The notes beneath the pieces were generated by a model that was not told the DNA's origin, made no database searches, and worked only from the letters and a program-made list of their open reading frames with translations. Shown here one piece after another: positions 29,771 through 37,095 of a stretch of 64,000 nucleotides of DNA. Position 1 is the stretch's first letter. Every line of letters begins with the position of its first letter. Origin of the DNA: a virus; IMG/VR virus record IMGVR_UViG_3300042387_002461, positions 1 through 64,000 of that record. One strand, written 5' to 3'. The position numbers and the translations under genes are program-made.

Positions 29771-30006
29771 GCTTCAAAGCAAGCTTCTTCGAATTGATTG
29801 ACAAAGCTTTTTGATAAATCCCAGCTAGAGATGAACTGCAGACCACAGCTTTCGTTGAATGCTTTCTTTAACTCTTTGATTGGGAGAATATCATAACCAC
29901 AATCTCGAGCTTCTTCTCGATCGTTCTCAGACTCAAGAATGTATATCTTGTGGCAATCGTCGTATGCAAAATGTGTTGCTTTAGTTTGTTGGCCGTTTAT
30001 TGTCAT
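29767..30006 (-). CDS. unknown 79-residue protein
   Basis: MTINGQQTKATHFAYDDCHKIYILES, then helical. Ends Ala-TGA inside the following E-box. Confidence 0.8.
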   Translation of the reverse strand: MTINGQQTKATHFAYDDCHKIYILESENDREEARDCGYDILPIKELKKAFNESCGLQFISSWDLSKSFVNQFEEACFEA

Positions 30007-30013
30007 GTTTTTA

Positions 30014-30042
30014 ATAATAGAGTTTTGTTGTGGACAGGTCGA
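30014..30042 (-). promoter_or_regulatory. E-box promoter
   Basis: TCGACCTGTCC, 17 nt spacer, TATTAT, ATG 7 nt later. Confidence 0.85.
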
Positions 30043-30046
30043 GAAA

Positions 30047-30169
30047 TTATTCTTCTAAACAATTTTGAGCCCATTCTCGACAATCTTGCATCCATTCTTC
30101 ATATGTGCAAGTCTTTTCTTCCATTCCTTCAAAGTCTCCTTCTCCATAAGCTTCTTCATAGTTAAACAT
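30047..30169 (-). CDS. 40-residue acidic peptide downstream of tnpB
   Basis: MFNYEEAYGEGDFEGMEEKTCTYEEWMQ, very acidic, 7 nt after the tnpB stop. In TnpB systems this is where the guide (omega/re) RNA starts, so the region may instead be RNA. No separate promoter is seen. Confidence 0.55.
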   Translation of the reverse strand: MFNYEEAYGEGDFEGMEEKTCTYEEWMQDCREWAQNCLEE

Positions 30170-30176
30170 TTTATTG

Positions 30177-31391
30177 CTAAATGTTCATTTCTTGGCTACT
30201 CTGGACTATAAGCTCAGAGCCATCAGTTTTAAAGAACCCATCAGGCTTCCAATAAAAGCCGTCACCGAGATTCAATTTCTGACCAAGAAAAGCAAAAGGT
30301 ACTGGAGAAAGATCTTGCTCATGATTTAGAGCTGCGTTTAAATCAGCATCTATCTCATTCTTGCATCCTTTACAGGAATAAACTTTCTTTTTCCTATTCG
30401 CTTTTCTTACCAGTCCACAATTAGAGCATCTCTGAGAGCGATAAGCACAAGACTGCTCTACAACTGGAACCTCCAGCTCTTCACATCTGCGTTTAATCTT
30501 ATCACGTATCTCAGGATTGCTCCAATGGGACATACTTCTAGAGGTAGATTTTCCAAGTCTTATATTAGAGACCTTTTCAAGACGAACCTCTTTTACGTCT
30601 TTAAAATTGAGTTGGTTAACAGAGTAGTTAACGAAATTCTTTTTGTGAGTACAAGCTTTCTTGAAAGCCTTAGAGCCTTTCTTTTTTCTAGAAAGCTTTG
30701 CAATAATGCTTTCGTAAGAATGTCCGTGAGGACAATACTTGGGTGTAGTTTGTCCATCACTCAGCGTACAAAGATCTTTCATTCCTTGATCAATGCCGAT
30801 AATCTTGTCTCCTTGCTCGTGTGGATTGCGTTCCCAGTCCCAAGAGAGTTGAAAGCGATCTTTAAAAAGTTTTAGCGATCCGCACAAAGTGGCTTTTCTG
30901 TCCTCTTTCCATTTATCATATTGAGAACTCTTGTTGATAGGAATTAAAATTTGTCCATATTTAGAACCAACGTGACGAATTCTAACAAATCCTTCAAAAT
31001 GACCTTCTTTGTCTATTTCAAAATCAACACAATTGGAACTGAGTTGAGGAGCCACAAACACGATATTTGGCTTAGAGAACTTAACGTCTTTTACGTCTTT
31101 GTTTTTATGTTCTTTGATCCAATTCTTTCTTCTTTGTTTTTCGATAGCAGAACGAATAATTGCTCCTGCTTGATTGACAGCACATTGAAAAGCTTTTCGA
31201 CTCAGCTCAGTTTCTACAGGAATTGTCTTGTAGTCAGGAAATTTAGGTAATTCTAGCTTCTCATTTAAGTTATCCCAAAGATAATCTATAGACGCGAGAC
31301 AGGCTTTGCTATAATCTTCAACAAAAACAAGGAGACGATCTTGCTTGTCTTTATTTGCAAAGGTATAAGAATGTCTTGTTGAACCGATCAT
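30177..31391 (-). CDS. tnpB: TnpB-like RNA-guided nuclease homologue
   Basis: 404 aa, the normal TnpB length. RuvC-like residues are intact: Asp201 in IIGIDQGMKDL, Glu272 in VRLEKVSNIR, Asp348/350 in EIDADLNAALN. The zinc ribbon has CSNC (322-325) and CKGC (340-343). No TnpA gene and no obvious element ends are seen. An E-box-like CTGGCTGTCC with A/T -10 precedes the ATG, so it is wired into phage early expression. TnpB proteins are RNA-guided DNA nucleases; whether this one is guided, and by what RNA, is not shown here. Confidence 0.88.
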   Translation of the reverse strand: MIGSTRHSYTFANKDKQDRLLVFVEDYSKACLASIDYLWDNLNEKLELPKFPDYKTIPVETELSRKAFQCAVNQAGAIIRSAIEKQRRKNWIKEHKNKDVKDVKFSKPNIVFVAPQLSSNCVDFEIDKEGHFEGFVRIRHVGSKYGQILIPINKSSQYDKWKEDRKATLCGSLKLFKDRFQLSWDWERNPHEQGDKIIGIDQGMKDLCTLSDGQTTPKYCPHGHSYESIIAKLSRKKKGSKAFKKACTHKKNFVNYSVNQLNFKDVKEVRLEKVSNIRLGKSTSRSMSHWSNPEIRDKIKRRCEELEVPVVEQSCAYRSQRCSNCGLVRKANRKKKVYSCKGCKNEIDADLNAALNHEQDLSPVPFAFLGQKLNLGDGFYWKPDGFFKTDGSELIVQSSQEMNI

Positions 31392-31588
31392 TTTAAAGTG
31401 TAAATATATTTCGTAGAGGACAGCCAGTTTTAAAGTGTGCTGGTTTCTTTAAAGTTGGACCTTTAAAGATTACTCTATATTTTATTTAATCAAAATGATC
31501 AAATTTTCTTCTGTTTGCAGAAAATATTTTTGGGCTAAGATGTTGTTATGAAAGTTTACTAATATGAACTATTTTGCACTAAAAAATG
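31392..31588 (-). other. gene-free stretch with relic late box
   Basis: On the - strand it holds GATTAAATAAAATATAG, nearly the L-box context of 2755-3225 but without the ATG that follows there. No frame of note. It may be a remnant of a gene displaced when tnpB arrived. Confidence 0.4.
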
Positions 31589-31753
31589 TTAATGTATGTT
31601 ATACTCTTTTAAGCTCATTGCAAAGAGAGGACTATCAAACATAATGTCTATGAGATTTGGATCCTCGTTATTGAGAAGACTTTGCAACTCTTCTTCGTTT
31701 TTAACATCTGTGAGGTTAACAATGATTTCTCCTTCTTGGTCCAAAATTTTCAT
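31589..31753 (-). CDS. unknown 54-residue acidic protein
   Basis: MKILDQEGEIIVNLTDVKNEEELQSLL then a helical end. Starts 5 nt after 31759-31962 and is coupled to it. Confidence 0.7.
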   Translation of the reverse strand: MKILDQEGEIIVNLTDVKNEEELQSLLNNEDPNLIDIMFDSPLFAMSLKEYNIH

Positions 31754-31758
31754 AAGTT

Positions 31759-31962
31759 TTAGATAATGTTGTTGCGGAGATAATTCAGTGCTTCTACATA
31801 AAGCACATTCATGCGATCTTCATAGCAATCGTCAAATCCTTCGTCTTCTTCGTTCTTGTCACTCATGTCTGGAATGCAAATGTCTTCTTGAAGTGCTGGA
31901 AGGATTGTAGATTCAAGGAGATAATTGAGTTGATCAATTTGAGTTTGTGATAGTTTTGTCAT
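31759..31962 (-). CDS. unknown 67-residue acidic protein
   Basis: MTKLSQTQIDQLNYLLESTILP, then an Asp/Glu-rich middle. Start follows an E-box. Confidence 0.8.
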   Translation of the reverse strand: MTKLSQTQIDQLNYLLESTILPALQEDICIPDMSDKNEEDEGFDDCYEDRMNVLYVEALNYLRNNII

Positions 31963-31969
31963 GGTTTTG

Positions 31970-31998
31970 ATATTAGAGATTTGTTATGGACAGCTCAA
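31970..31998 (-). promoter_or_regulatory. E-box promoter
   Basis: TTGAGCTGTCC, 17 nt spacer, TAATAT, ATG 7 nt later. Its reading frame contains TAA, showing the conserved block is not coding. Confidence 0.9.
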
Positions 31999-32246
31999 GC
32001 TCTTTTGATAACTTGAAATTTGTCGAGTTCAATATAAACACGATACACTCGACCAGTCCTGTCTTGCACATCAAAGGTCTTGTTGCTCACTTTAACTACG
32101 ACAGCCTGATGAGAATAAGGAGGTACGATCTCGATTGTAGAATGAAATGCGGGAATGTTAGTAGGAGGATAGTAGAAGATTTCATCTCCTACAGACACAA
32201 GAAGTTTAGCTTTTGGCTCTTGATCAGATTCTTTGATTAGTTTCAT
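31995..32246 (-). CDS. 83-residue SH3-like protein
   Basis: KLLVSVGDEIFYYPPT...AVVVKVSNKTFDVQDRTGRVYRVYI: beta-barrel pattern. Ends Ala-TGA in the next E-box. Confidence 0.8.
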   Translation of the reverse strand: MKLIKESDQEPKAKLLVSVGDEIFYYPPTNIPAFHSTIEIVPPYSHQAVVVKVSNKTFDVQDRTGRVYRVYIELDKFQVIKRA

Positions 32247-32256
32247 AACGAGAATG

Positions 32257-32285
32257 ATATTAGAGATTGTTTGTGGACAGGTCGA
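32257..32285 (-). promoter_or_regulatory. E-box promoter
   Basis: TCGACCTGTCC, 17 nt spacer, TAATAT, ATG 10 nt later. Confidence 0.85.
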
Positions 32286-32297
32286 GAAAAAGTTCTC

Positions 32298-32621
32298 TCA
32301 ATCGATACTAAATAAACAAGCATAGTAATTTTTCTTTGCATTCATCCATGCTGGTTTAATCTTTGGAAATGTGAAGGTTCTGTAAGAATCATTAACAAAG
32401 TTTTTGCTTAACTTCACACTCAAATACTCTTCGTACTCCTTAACTTCTTCAATCATACCGTTTTCCTCCCATTTAGCAATCTTATTTTTAACTCGCTCTA
32501 AAACTTTATCTTCTTCAATGTCAACATTACATTCATACGAACCTCTGCCTGAGTGAGTTGATTTTCCTTTTACGTTCAACTCTTTTCTCATCCAACTGAC
32601 CGCACTTTGTAGTTTTTTCAT
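32298..32621 (-). CDS. unknown protein, paralogue of the 35884-36468 C-terminal half
   Basis: 107 aa. KGKSTHSGRGSYECNVD, KIAKWEENGMIEE and a YRTFTFPKI end are matched by KGSTEHTGRGAYIGG, KIEEWKELKLIED and YRTAAF in the 36 kb protein. Function unknown. Confidence 0.8.
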   Translation of the reverse strand: MKKLQSAVSWMRKELNVKGKSTHSGRGSYECNVDIEEDKVLERVKNKIAKWEENGMIEEVKEYEEYLSVKLSKNFVNDSYRTFTFPKIKPAWMNAKKNYYACLFSID

Positions 32622-32631
32622 AACAGGAATG

Positions 32632-32660
32632 ATATTAGTGATTGTTTGTGGACAGATCAA
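32632..32660 (-). promoter_or_regulatory. E-box promoter
   Basis: TTGATCTGTCC, 17 nt spacer, TAATAT, ATG 10 nt later. Overlaps the stop of the RadA-like gene. Confidence 0.9.
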
Positions 32661-33577
32661 TCAATTTTCTTATAAGTTGCTTCTGCTCCTCGGCCTTCTT
32701 TAGAAGCCTTGCCTTCTGTGACGAGCTGACGAAGGATTGTGTTCAGGTATGCTCCGTTCACTTCAGACTCTCGAACGATCTGAGCAACGGTCTTGGGCTC
32801 TGTGAGTAGTTCAAGGACTTGGTCGGCTTTAGAGGCTTTTTTTGCGGCAGATTTACGATCCGGACTGTTATCAGCTGCTACTGCTTCGAATGTATATCCA
32901 TTTGCTCCGAATGGGAAAGTAGTGTAAGAGCAAGCTCCGAAGCGATTTTTGTGTAAGATCAAATCTCGAAGATTGTGATCGTCCTCGTTTTTAATCAAAG
33001 TAGCGAAAATATCAATGGAATGAATTATGCCTGTACCACCTTTAAAATTGCCTCCCTTAGTGAAGTGCATAATAATTAACATGCATACTTCACGCTCTTT
33101 AGCAAGGTTTACAAGACGGCCAGTAATATATTCCTCCCTTTCTCGAGAGTTCATGTCCTTCTTCTTTGTAGAGATAGTTGGAAAAGAATCAATCACAATA
33201 AAATCCAAGCCCATCTCGATCACTGCTTCTTCAATATCTTCTACATATACAAGATTTGCAATAGGAACCGACAAAGCATTCAACCTCTTCGCAGCAAATG
33301 CCACTTGCTCAAGAGTCTCTTCTCCGGAGATGTATGCAGTCTTCTTTCCAGTCTCTTCGAGAGCTTGGAGCAGCTGCAAAGAAATAGAGCTCTTGCCAAC
33401 GCCTGCTGGAGCCGCCAGGGTGATCACAGAACCCGGAAGAAAGCCTTCTTGGCCGAAGGCTTCGTCAAGATCAGGAATGCCGGTCTTGAACTTGCGGTTA
33501 TAAATTTCTGGAACTCGGACTTCTCCAGCTCTCGTGAAGTTCTTGTTAACAGTATTTTTTGATTGGATTGCTTGCAT
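32657..33577 (-). CDS. RadA/Sms-like RecA-superfamily ATPase
   Basis: 306 aa from ATG 33577. TGIPDLDEAFG, Walker A APAGVGKS (56-63), YISGEET, Walker B-like LDFIVIDSFP and a KNRFG motif, the hallmark of RadA/Sms. It lacks the N-terminal zinc finger and C-terminal Lon-like domain of RadA. The last 70 residues look like a winged helix (VLELLTEPKTVAQIVRESEV). Probably acts on DNA in recombination or replication. The upstream promoter (TTGAGGAGTCC at 33616-33626) is weak. A + strand paralogue is at 44204-45118. Confidence 0.85.
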   Translation of the reverse strand: MQAIQSKNTVNKNFTRAGEVRVPEIYNRKFKTGIPDLDEAFGQEGFLPGSVITLAAPAGVGKSSISLQLLQALEETGKKTAYISGEETLEQVAFAAKRLNALSVPIANLVYVEDIEEAVIEMGLDFIVIDSFPTISTKKKDMNSREREEYITGRLVNLAKEREVCMLIIMHFTKGGNFKGGTGIIHSIDIFATLIKNEDDHNLRDLILHKNRFGACSYTTFPFGANGYTFEAVAADNSPDRKSAAKKASKADQVLELLTEPKTVAQIVRESEVNGAYLNTILRQLVTEGKASKEGRGAEATYKKID

Positions 33578-33677
33578 AATGGTTGAATCTTTAAATACTC
33601 TCAATGCTCTTGAAGGACTCCTCAAGATTCTTTTTTTGAAAACTGCTCTCTGAATTGCTCTCAAAGACCGCAGGCAT

Positions 33678-33722
33678 TCATAGCGATTCTTGGCGCTAGA
33701 ATGCGTTTAAAATCGTTTTGTT
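33678..33722 (-). repeat. R45 repeat, copy 4
   Basis: Core GCGATTCTTGGCGCTAG, then GCGTTTAAAATCG. Sits between a terminator and the RadA-like gene; a 6-codon frame starts at its edge. Confidence 0.85.
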
Positions 33723-33753
33723 GAATTTTTGGAAGACTGCTCTGGAAAAAGGA

Positions 33754-33779
33754 AAGGACCTCCTTTTTAGAGGTCCTTT
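33754..33779 (-). terminator. intrinsic terminator
   Basis: Stem AAAGGACCTC/GAGGTCCTTT with T-rich ends on both sides. Confidence 0.8.
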
Positions 33780-33830
33780 CGCAACAGTTGTTGGCTTCTA
33801 TGACGAATTAAATGACTTCAGCCGGCTTTG

Positions 33831-34130
33831 TTAATCTCGAATCACTCGTCCGTTGTTGCCGAGAAATATCAACGATTGCGGAGGAATGTCTCCAGGATCC
33901 TTCATGCCACCGAAGCGGACCAGGGCCCTTTTTAACTCCGTCCACAATTCTGGATTTTCGCCGTGTGTTCGAATCAATTCCACAATATCCTGACGTAACT
34001 TATGAGCCAACTCTTTTGGATGTTGCCCTGGAGGATGTGATGAGGGGTTCTCTTTTGGGAGCACATGAGCTTCTTCGAGTAATTGTGTATTGAGGACTTT
34101 GTCTACGAGTTGATCGAATTTACGTTTCAT
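33831..34130 (-). CDS. tag B late protein (also has LLEEA)
   Basis: 99 aa. Leader MKRKFDQLVDKVLNTQLLEEAH combines both tag types. Then Pro/His-rich linker and a helical core (QDIVELIRTHGENPELW). L-box AGTTAAATAAAC lies 7 nt before ATG. Function unknown. Confidence 0.85.
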   Translation of the reverse strand: MKRKFDQLVDKVLNTQLLEEAHVLPKENPSSHPPGQHPKELAHKLRQDIVELIRTHGENPELWTELKRALVRFGGMKDPGDIPPQSLIFLGNNGRVIRD

Positions 34131-34133
34131 ATT

Positions 34134-34143
34134 GTTTATTTAA
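34134..34143 (-). promoter_or_regulatory. L-box (late-type promoter)
   Basis: GTTAAATAAAC on the - strand ahead of 33831-34130. Confidence 0.6.
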
Positions 34144-34203
34144 CTAAAATGATCTCAGAGTTTGTTTGCGGACACTTCAAGAAGATTTTTAATCTTTGGA
34201 AGG

Positions 34204-34303
34204 AGACTTTGGTTGGGATCGAACCAACGGCTTGTGCTTGTTCCCCAGCATTTGGTCCTTCACCTTGAGGGGGCTACTGCTCTGCCAACTGAGCTACAAA
34301 GTC
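34204..34303 (-). tRNA. atypical class II-like tRNA, anticodon unclear
   Basis: Acceptor GACTTTG/CAAAGTC (7 bp), D-arm GCTC-AGTTGGCA-GAGC and T-arm GTTGG-TTCGATC-CCAAC are canonical. Between them are 49 nt: a long variable-arm-like hairpin (TGCT/AGCA) and an anticodon region (CCCCCTCAAGGTGAAGG) that does not form a clean 5 bp stem with U33. No CCA is encoded. It may be a decayed or unusual tRNA. The stop codon of 34294-34458 lies in its 5' end. Confidence 0.55.
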
Positions 34304-34458
34304 TTCTCGAATTTTTCTTTTGCTTCCTGACTGCTCTGCAAAACTTTTCCTACACACATTCGTTCATCTTCTGACAAAAAGTTCCACATGGACTGCTCTG
34401 TCAGAATCTTCACGAGATCAAACAAATTTGTTTCGAGTTGTTCAATATAAGTGTTCAT
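34294..34458 (-). CDS. unknown 54-residue protein overlapping a tRNA
   Basis: MNTYIEQLETNLFDLVKILTEQSMW, helical. The TAG stop is inside the tRNA-like gene. ATG overlaps the upstream stop (ATGA). Confidence 0.65.
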   Translation of the reverse strand: MNTYIEQLETNLFDLVKILTEQSMWNFLSEDERMCVGKVLQSSQEAKEKFEKTL

Positions 34459-34508
34459 CGTTTGACAATTAAGACGATTAGAATGAGGAGGAGAAGAATG
34501 TCAGTCAT
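34455..34508 (-). CDS. 17-residue hydrophobic microprotein
   Basis: MTDILLLLILIVLIVKR: a single membrane helix with a basic end. Located between coupled genes (stop overlaps the next ATG), which is the main support. Confidence 0.5.
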   Translation of the reverse strand: MTDILLLLILIVLIVKR

Positions 34509-34509
34509 A

Positions 34510-34860
34510 TTAGAAATTGATTTCGTTTTCTTTAACTCGATCGATAAAGCATTCTCCATCATAGACTTCTATAACAAGCTCTTCATTGTCTCCTTTGTTA
34601 TCAAAGAAGTTTTCAACAAAGTTAATTTCTTCAGAAGTCAAACAAAGATAAGTGTTTCCTTCTGCAAAGATTTTTGAATAATTTCCATTAACTGCATCTT
34701 GCACAAGAGTCTTTGAAGACTGGAGATGTTCAAGAATCTCATCCATCGAACTGTCTCTAAGAACGTCTTGAAACATATCTGAAGTGTTTTCTCGAATGTT
34801 CTTGTCAATTGAGTCTCGTTGGAGTTTCAAAGTATGGACTGATTTAGAAGTAATGTTCAT
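34510..34860 (-). CDS. unknown 116-residue protein
   Basis: Helical first half, then EGNTYLCLTSEEINFVENFFDNKGD and a strand-rich acidic end. Leads a three-gene unit to 34294. Confidence 0.8.
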   Translation of the reverse strand: MNITSKSVHTLKLQRDSIDKNIRENTSDMFQDVLRDSSMDEILEHLQSSKTLVQDAVNGNYSKIFAEGNTYLCLTSEEINFVENFFDNKGDNEELVIEVYDGECFIDRVKENEINF

Positions 34861-34864
34861 AAGT

Positions 34865-35020
34865 TTAATTGTTTTGTTTGACCTCTACAGCAACTGTCAT
34901 TTTTCCTTCTTGCAGCTCGAAAGCTTTTCCGAGATAATAATTCTTTGCTTCTTCCAGAGTTGCATTCATTGATGTGGTGACTGAATTTCCGTCTTTAAAA
35001 CGAATAGTGAAGTTGTTCAT
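34865..35020 (-). CDS. unknown 51-residue protein
   Basis: MNNFTIRFKDGNSVTTSMNATLEEAKNYYLG: beta-beta-alpha unit of the DpnD/PcfM style. ATG 35020 after an E-box. Confidence 0.75.
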   Translation of the reverse strand: MNNFTIRFKDGNSVTTSMNATLEEAKNYYLGKAFELQEGKMTVAVEVKQNN

Positions 35021-35030
35021 AACAGAAAAG

Positions 35031-35059
35031 ATCTTAGAGATTGTTTGTGGACAGTTCAA
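35031..35059 (-). promoter_or_regulatory. E-box promoter
   Basis: TTGAACTGTCC, 17 nt spacer, TAAGAT, ATG 10 nt later. Confidence 0.9.
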
Positions 35060-35062
35060 GAA

Positions 35063-35380
35063 TTATTTTTGCAAACATGCTAAAATTCTTCCATAAAATG
35101 CATCAAATCCATCAAAGCTTTTAATCTTAAATTGGTCATTATCAAGTTGTTTGAGAACATTTTCTTCTAAACCAATCCTGATAACGTCTTCTATAGTAAG
35201 TCCTTCCTTTACTAACTTTACAGTTACATGCTTGCATTGTTTCCATGTTTTGCAATCTTCCCAACTGAGCAAAATAGCAACTTTGCCTTGGTAATAACCT
35301 ATGCAGAAGTCTCTATAAACGTTTTTGACTACTTGGACTTCGTTGACTTTAACATTATAATAAGTGTGAGGTTTGTTCAT
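35063..35380 (-). CDS. unknown 105-residue protein
   Basis: Strand-rich start (YYNVKVNEVQVVKNVYRDFCIGY), WEDCKTWKQCKHV Cys pair, then helices. Unrecognised. Confidence 0.8.
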   Translation of the reverse strand: MNKPHTYYNVKVNEVQVVKNVYRDFCIGYYQGKVAILLSWEDCKTWKQCKHVTVKLVKEGLTIEDVIRIGLEENVLKQLDNDQFKIKSFDGFDAFYGRILACLQK

Positions 35381-35390
35381 AACAAAAAAG

Positions 35391-35419
35391 ATAATAGAGA
35401 TTGTTCAGGGACACTACAA
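35391..35419 (-). promoter_or_regulatory. E-box promoter
   Basis: TTGTAGTGTCC, 17 nt spacer, TATTAT, ATG 10 nt later. Confidence 0.85.
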
Positions 35420-35426
35420 CAAAAAA

Positions 35427-35457
35427 AGTCTCTGTAACCTTTTGGATTACAGAGACT
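35427..35457 (-). terminator. intrinsic terminator
   Basis: Stem AGTCTCTGTAA/TTACAGAGACT, followed by a T-run on the - strand. Confidence 0.85.
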
Positions 35458-35485
35458 CTTATAACTCTTTCTAGCTTAAATTATT

Positions 35486-35848
35486 TCACAGTTTGTAAGC
35501 AATTTTTCTAATAGTTTCATTATTAGCAAATAAACGTACTACAGCTAAACTCATATCATACTCTACACCCCAAGTTCTCCAAACTCCTTTAAAACCAACC
35601 TTTTCCTTCAACTTAAGCAACTTACTTTCAACTTCATTAATATCTTCTTCTTCAGCATTACAATCTAACATATACTCTTTCAACTCTTTAAGCCCTTCTT
35701 CAAAAGTTACTTCTGCACTAGTATCTTCATCTTCAACAAATTCAACAAACTCTGTAAGCCCTTGAGAATCATCAAGCACTTCTCCAGAATCTGCACTATA
35801 ACCAACGCTTTTAATTACTGTGATGTAGTTTTTAGTAGTAGTATTCAT
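35486..35848 (-). CDS. unknown 120-residue acidic protein
   Basis: ATG 35848. Highly acidic middle (EFVEFVEDEDTSAEVTFEEG), then KLLKLKEKVGFKGVWRTWGVEYD. Unrecognised. Confidence 0.8.
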   Translation of the reverse strand: MNTTTKNYITVIKSVGYSADSGEVLDDSQGLTEFVEFVEDEDTSAEVTFEEGLKELKEYMLDCNAEEEDINEVESKLLKLKEKVGFKGVWRTWGVEYDMSLAVVRLFANNETIRKIAYKL

Positions 35849-35858
35849 AACAGAAAAG

Positions 35859-35887
35859 ATCTTAGAGATTGCTTGTGGACAGATCAA
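35859..35887 (-). promoter_or_regulatory. E-box promoter
   Basis: TTGATCTGTCC, 17 nt spacer, TAAGAT, ATG 10 nt later. Confidence 0.9.
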
Positions 35888-36468
35888 ACTTCTTTTTCAA
35901 GTTGTTTAACTAGTCTGAGAAATTCGTCTTCAGATATTCCGTACTTTGTTTCAGCATCCAATGGACTAGCACTAAATATAACGCCAAAACAATTATCTCG
36001 TTTACAAAATGCTGCAGTTCTGTAGTTCTCATCAAAGTATTCGTTTGTGAATACAATCTTTACGTCCTGCTTATTAAACTCAATATCTTCAATGAGTTTG
36101 AGTTCTTTCCATTCCTCGATCTTTTTATTTAAACGTTCTGAAACAACATCCCACTTTTCATTGAATCCTCCAATATAAGCTCCTCTGCCTGTATGTTCTG
36201 TAGATCCTTTAATTTTAAGTTGTTGTCTCAAGAAAGTATTCAAACTTCTTTTCTTCCAATATGCACAACCATGCCTTGAATCAAGATATAGATTAAGCTC
36301 TTGTTTTGTTTTAAAATTCAAACCCATCAATTTTTCAGCTTGATCGATACAATCTCTCGTACTTGTTCCTTTTATTTTAAAAGCTATTTTAGTTAACCTT
36401 ACTTTTTTATCATGCAGCCAAATTTCAAGTTCTGTTGGATTAGCAATTTGTTTTTTTGGTTTGTTCAT
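35884..36468 (-). CDS. unknown two-part protein, paralogous to 32298-32621
   Basis: 194 aa from ATG 36468. N-terminal part has WLHDKKVRLTKIAFKIKG; the C-terminal half is homologous to the 32.3 kb protein (KGSTEHTGRGAY, KIEEWKEL). Function unknown. Confidence 0.8.
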   Translation of the reverse strand: MNKPKKQIANPTELEIWLHDKKVRLTKIAFKIKGTSTRDCIDQAEKLMGLNFKTKQELNLYLDSRHGCAYWKKRSLNTFLRQQLKIKGSTEHTGRGAYIGGFNEKWDVVSERLNKKIEEWKELKLIEDIEFNKQDVKIVFTNEYFDENYRTAAFCKRDNCFGVIFSASPLDAETKYGISEDEFLRLVKQLEKEV

Positions 36469-36478
36469 AACAGGACTG

Positions 36479-36507
36479 ACTATCGACAAGCTGAGAGGAC
36501 AAAGCAA
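36479..36507 (-). promoter_or_regulatory. E-box promoter
   Basis: TTGCTTTGTCC, 17 nt spacer, GATAGT, ATG 10 nt later. Confidence 0.75.
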
Positions 36508-36510
36508 CAA

Positions 36511-36538
36511 AAAAAGAGGTCCAAAGGACCTCTTTTTG
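36511..36538 (-). terminator. bidirectional terminator
   Basis: AAAAAGAGGTCC/GGACCTCTTTTT inverted repeat with 4 nt loop. Confidence 0.85.
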
Positions 36539-36559
36539 TTATTAAACTGTTTGAGTGTA

Positions 36560-37036
36560 TCAACCAACAATACCTAAACCAGCAAAACGAGCTGGAGAGT
36601 CACCAAAAAACGTAAAGACAGTTCCTTGACCAGAGTCTGGGTGATACTCTCGTTTCATATCTTGCAAGCTACGTTTTAGTTTATTTAAATCAAAATTACC
36701 CGCTTCCTTGCCTACTCTTGAATACTCTCTCAATTGTTGTTCTGCAAATTCTATAACTTGTTGTGCACCTGCATCGAAAGAGTCAGGAAACTCAACTGAA
36801 TCCATATCTATGTCTTCTATATTCCTAAGAATTCTCACCGGTTTAATTATTCCTGTTCGATGCCCATTCACGTAACCACCATGCTCAAAATCATTGAAAT
36901 CCCAAGCAACAGCATCCATGAATTCGCTTATATCTATGCCTACGTCAGGATGTTCTTTGTCAATTGAGACAAACGTTCTGCTGGGTTTGGCTTCGTTAAG
37001 AATTTTTGATACTAATTTATTGAATTTTGTTTTCAT
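36560..37036 (-). CDS. tag B late protein, unknown core
   Basis: 158 aa. Leader MKTKFNKLVSKILNEAK (LNEA site), then an acidic core with GIDISEFMDAVAWDFNDFEHGG and a small C-terminal domain. L-box AGATAAATAA lies 7 nt before ATG. Function unknown. Confidence 0.85.
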   Translation of the reverse strand: MKTKFNKLVSKILNEAKPSRTFVSIDKEHPDVGIDISEFMDAVAWDFNDFEHGGYVNGHRTGIIKPVRILRNIEDIDMDSVEFPDSFDAGAQQVIEFAEQQLREYSRVGKEAGNFDLNKLKRSLQDMKREYHPDSGQGTVFTFFGDSPARFAGLGIVG

Positions 37037-37041
37037 ACAAT

Positions 37042-37051
37042 TTTATTTATC
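37042..37051 (-). promoter_or_regulatory. L-box (late-type promoter)
   Basis: GATAAATAA ahead of the tag B gene 36560-37036. Confidence 0.6.
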
Positions 37052-37095
37052 TATTTTTGTTTTTTTTTTGCGGAAATCTCTAATTTATTTAAAAA

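Noticed and set aside
30177-31391. Complete IS605/IS607 insertion sequence
   Set aside because: Only the TnpB part is present; no TnpA and no recognisable ends.
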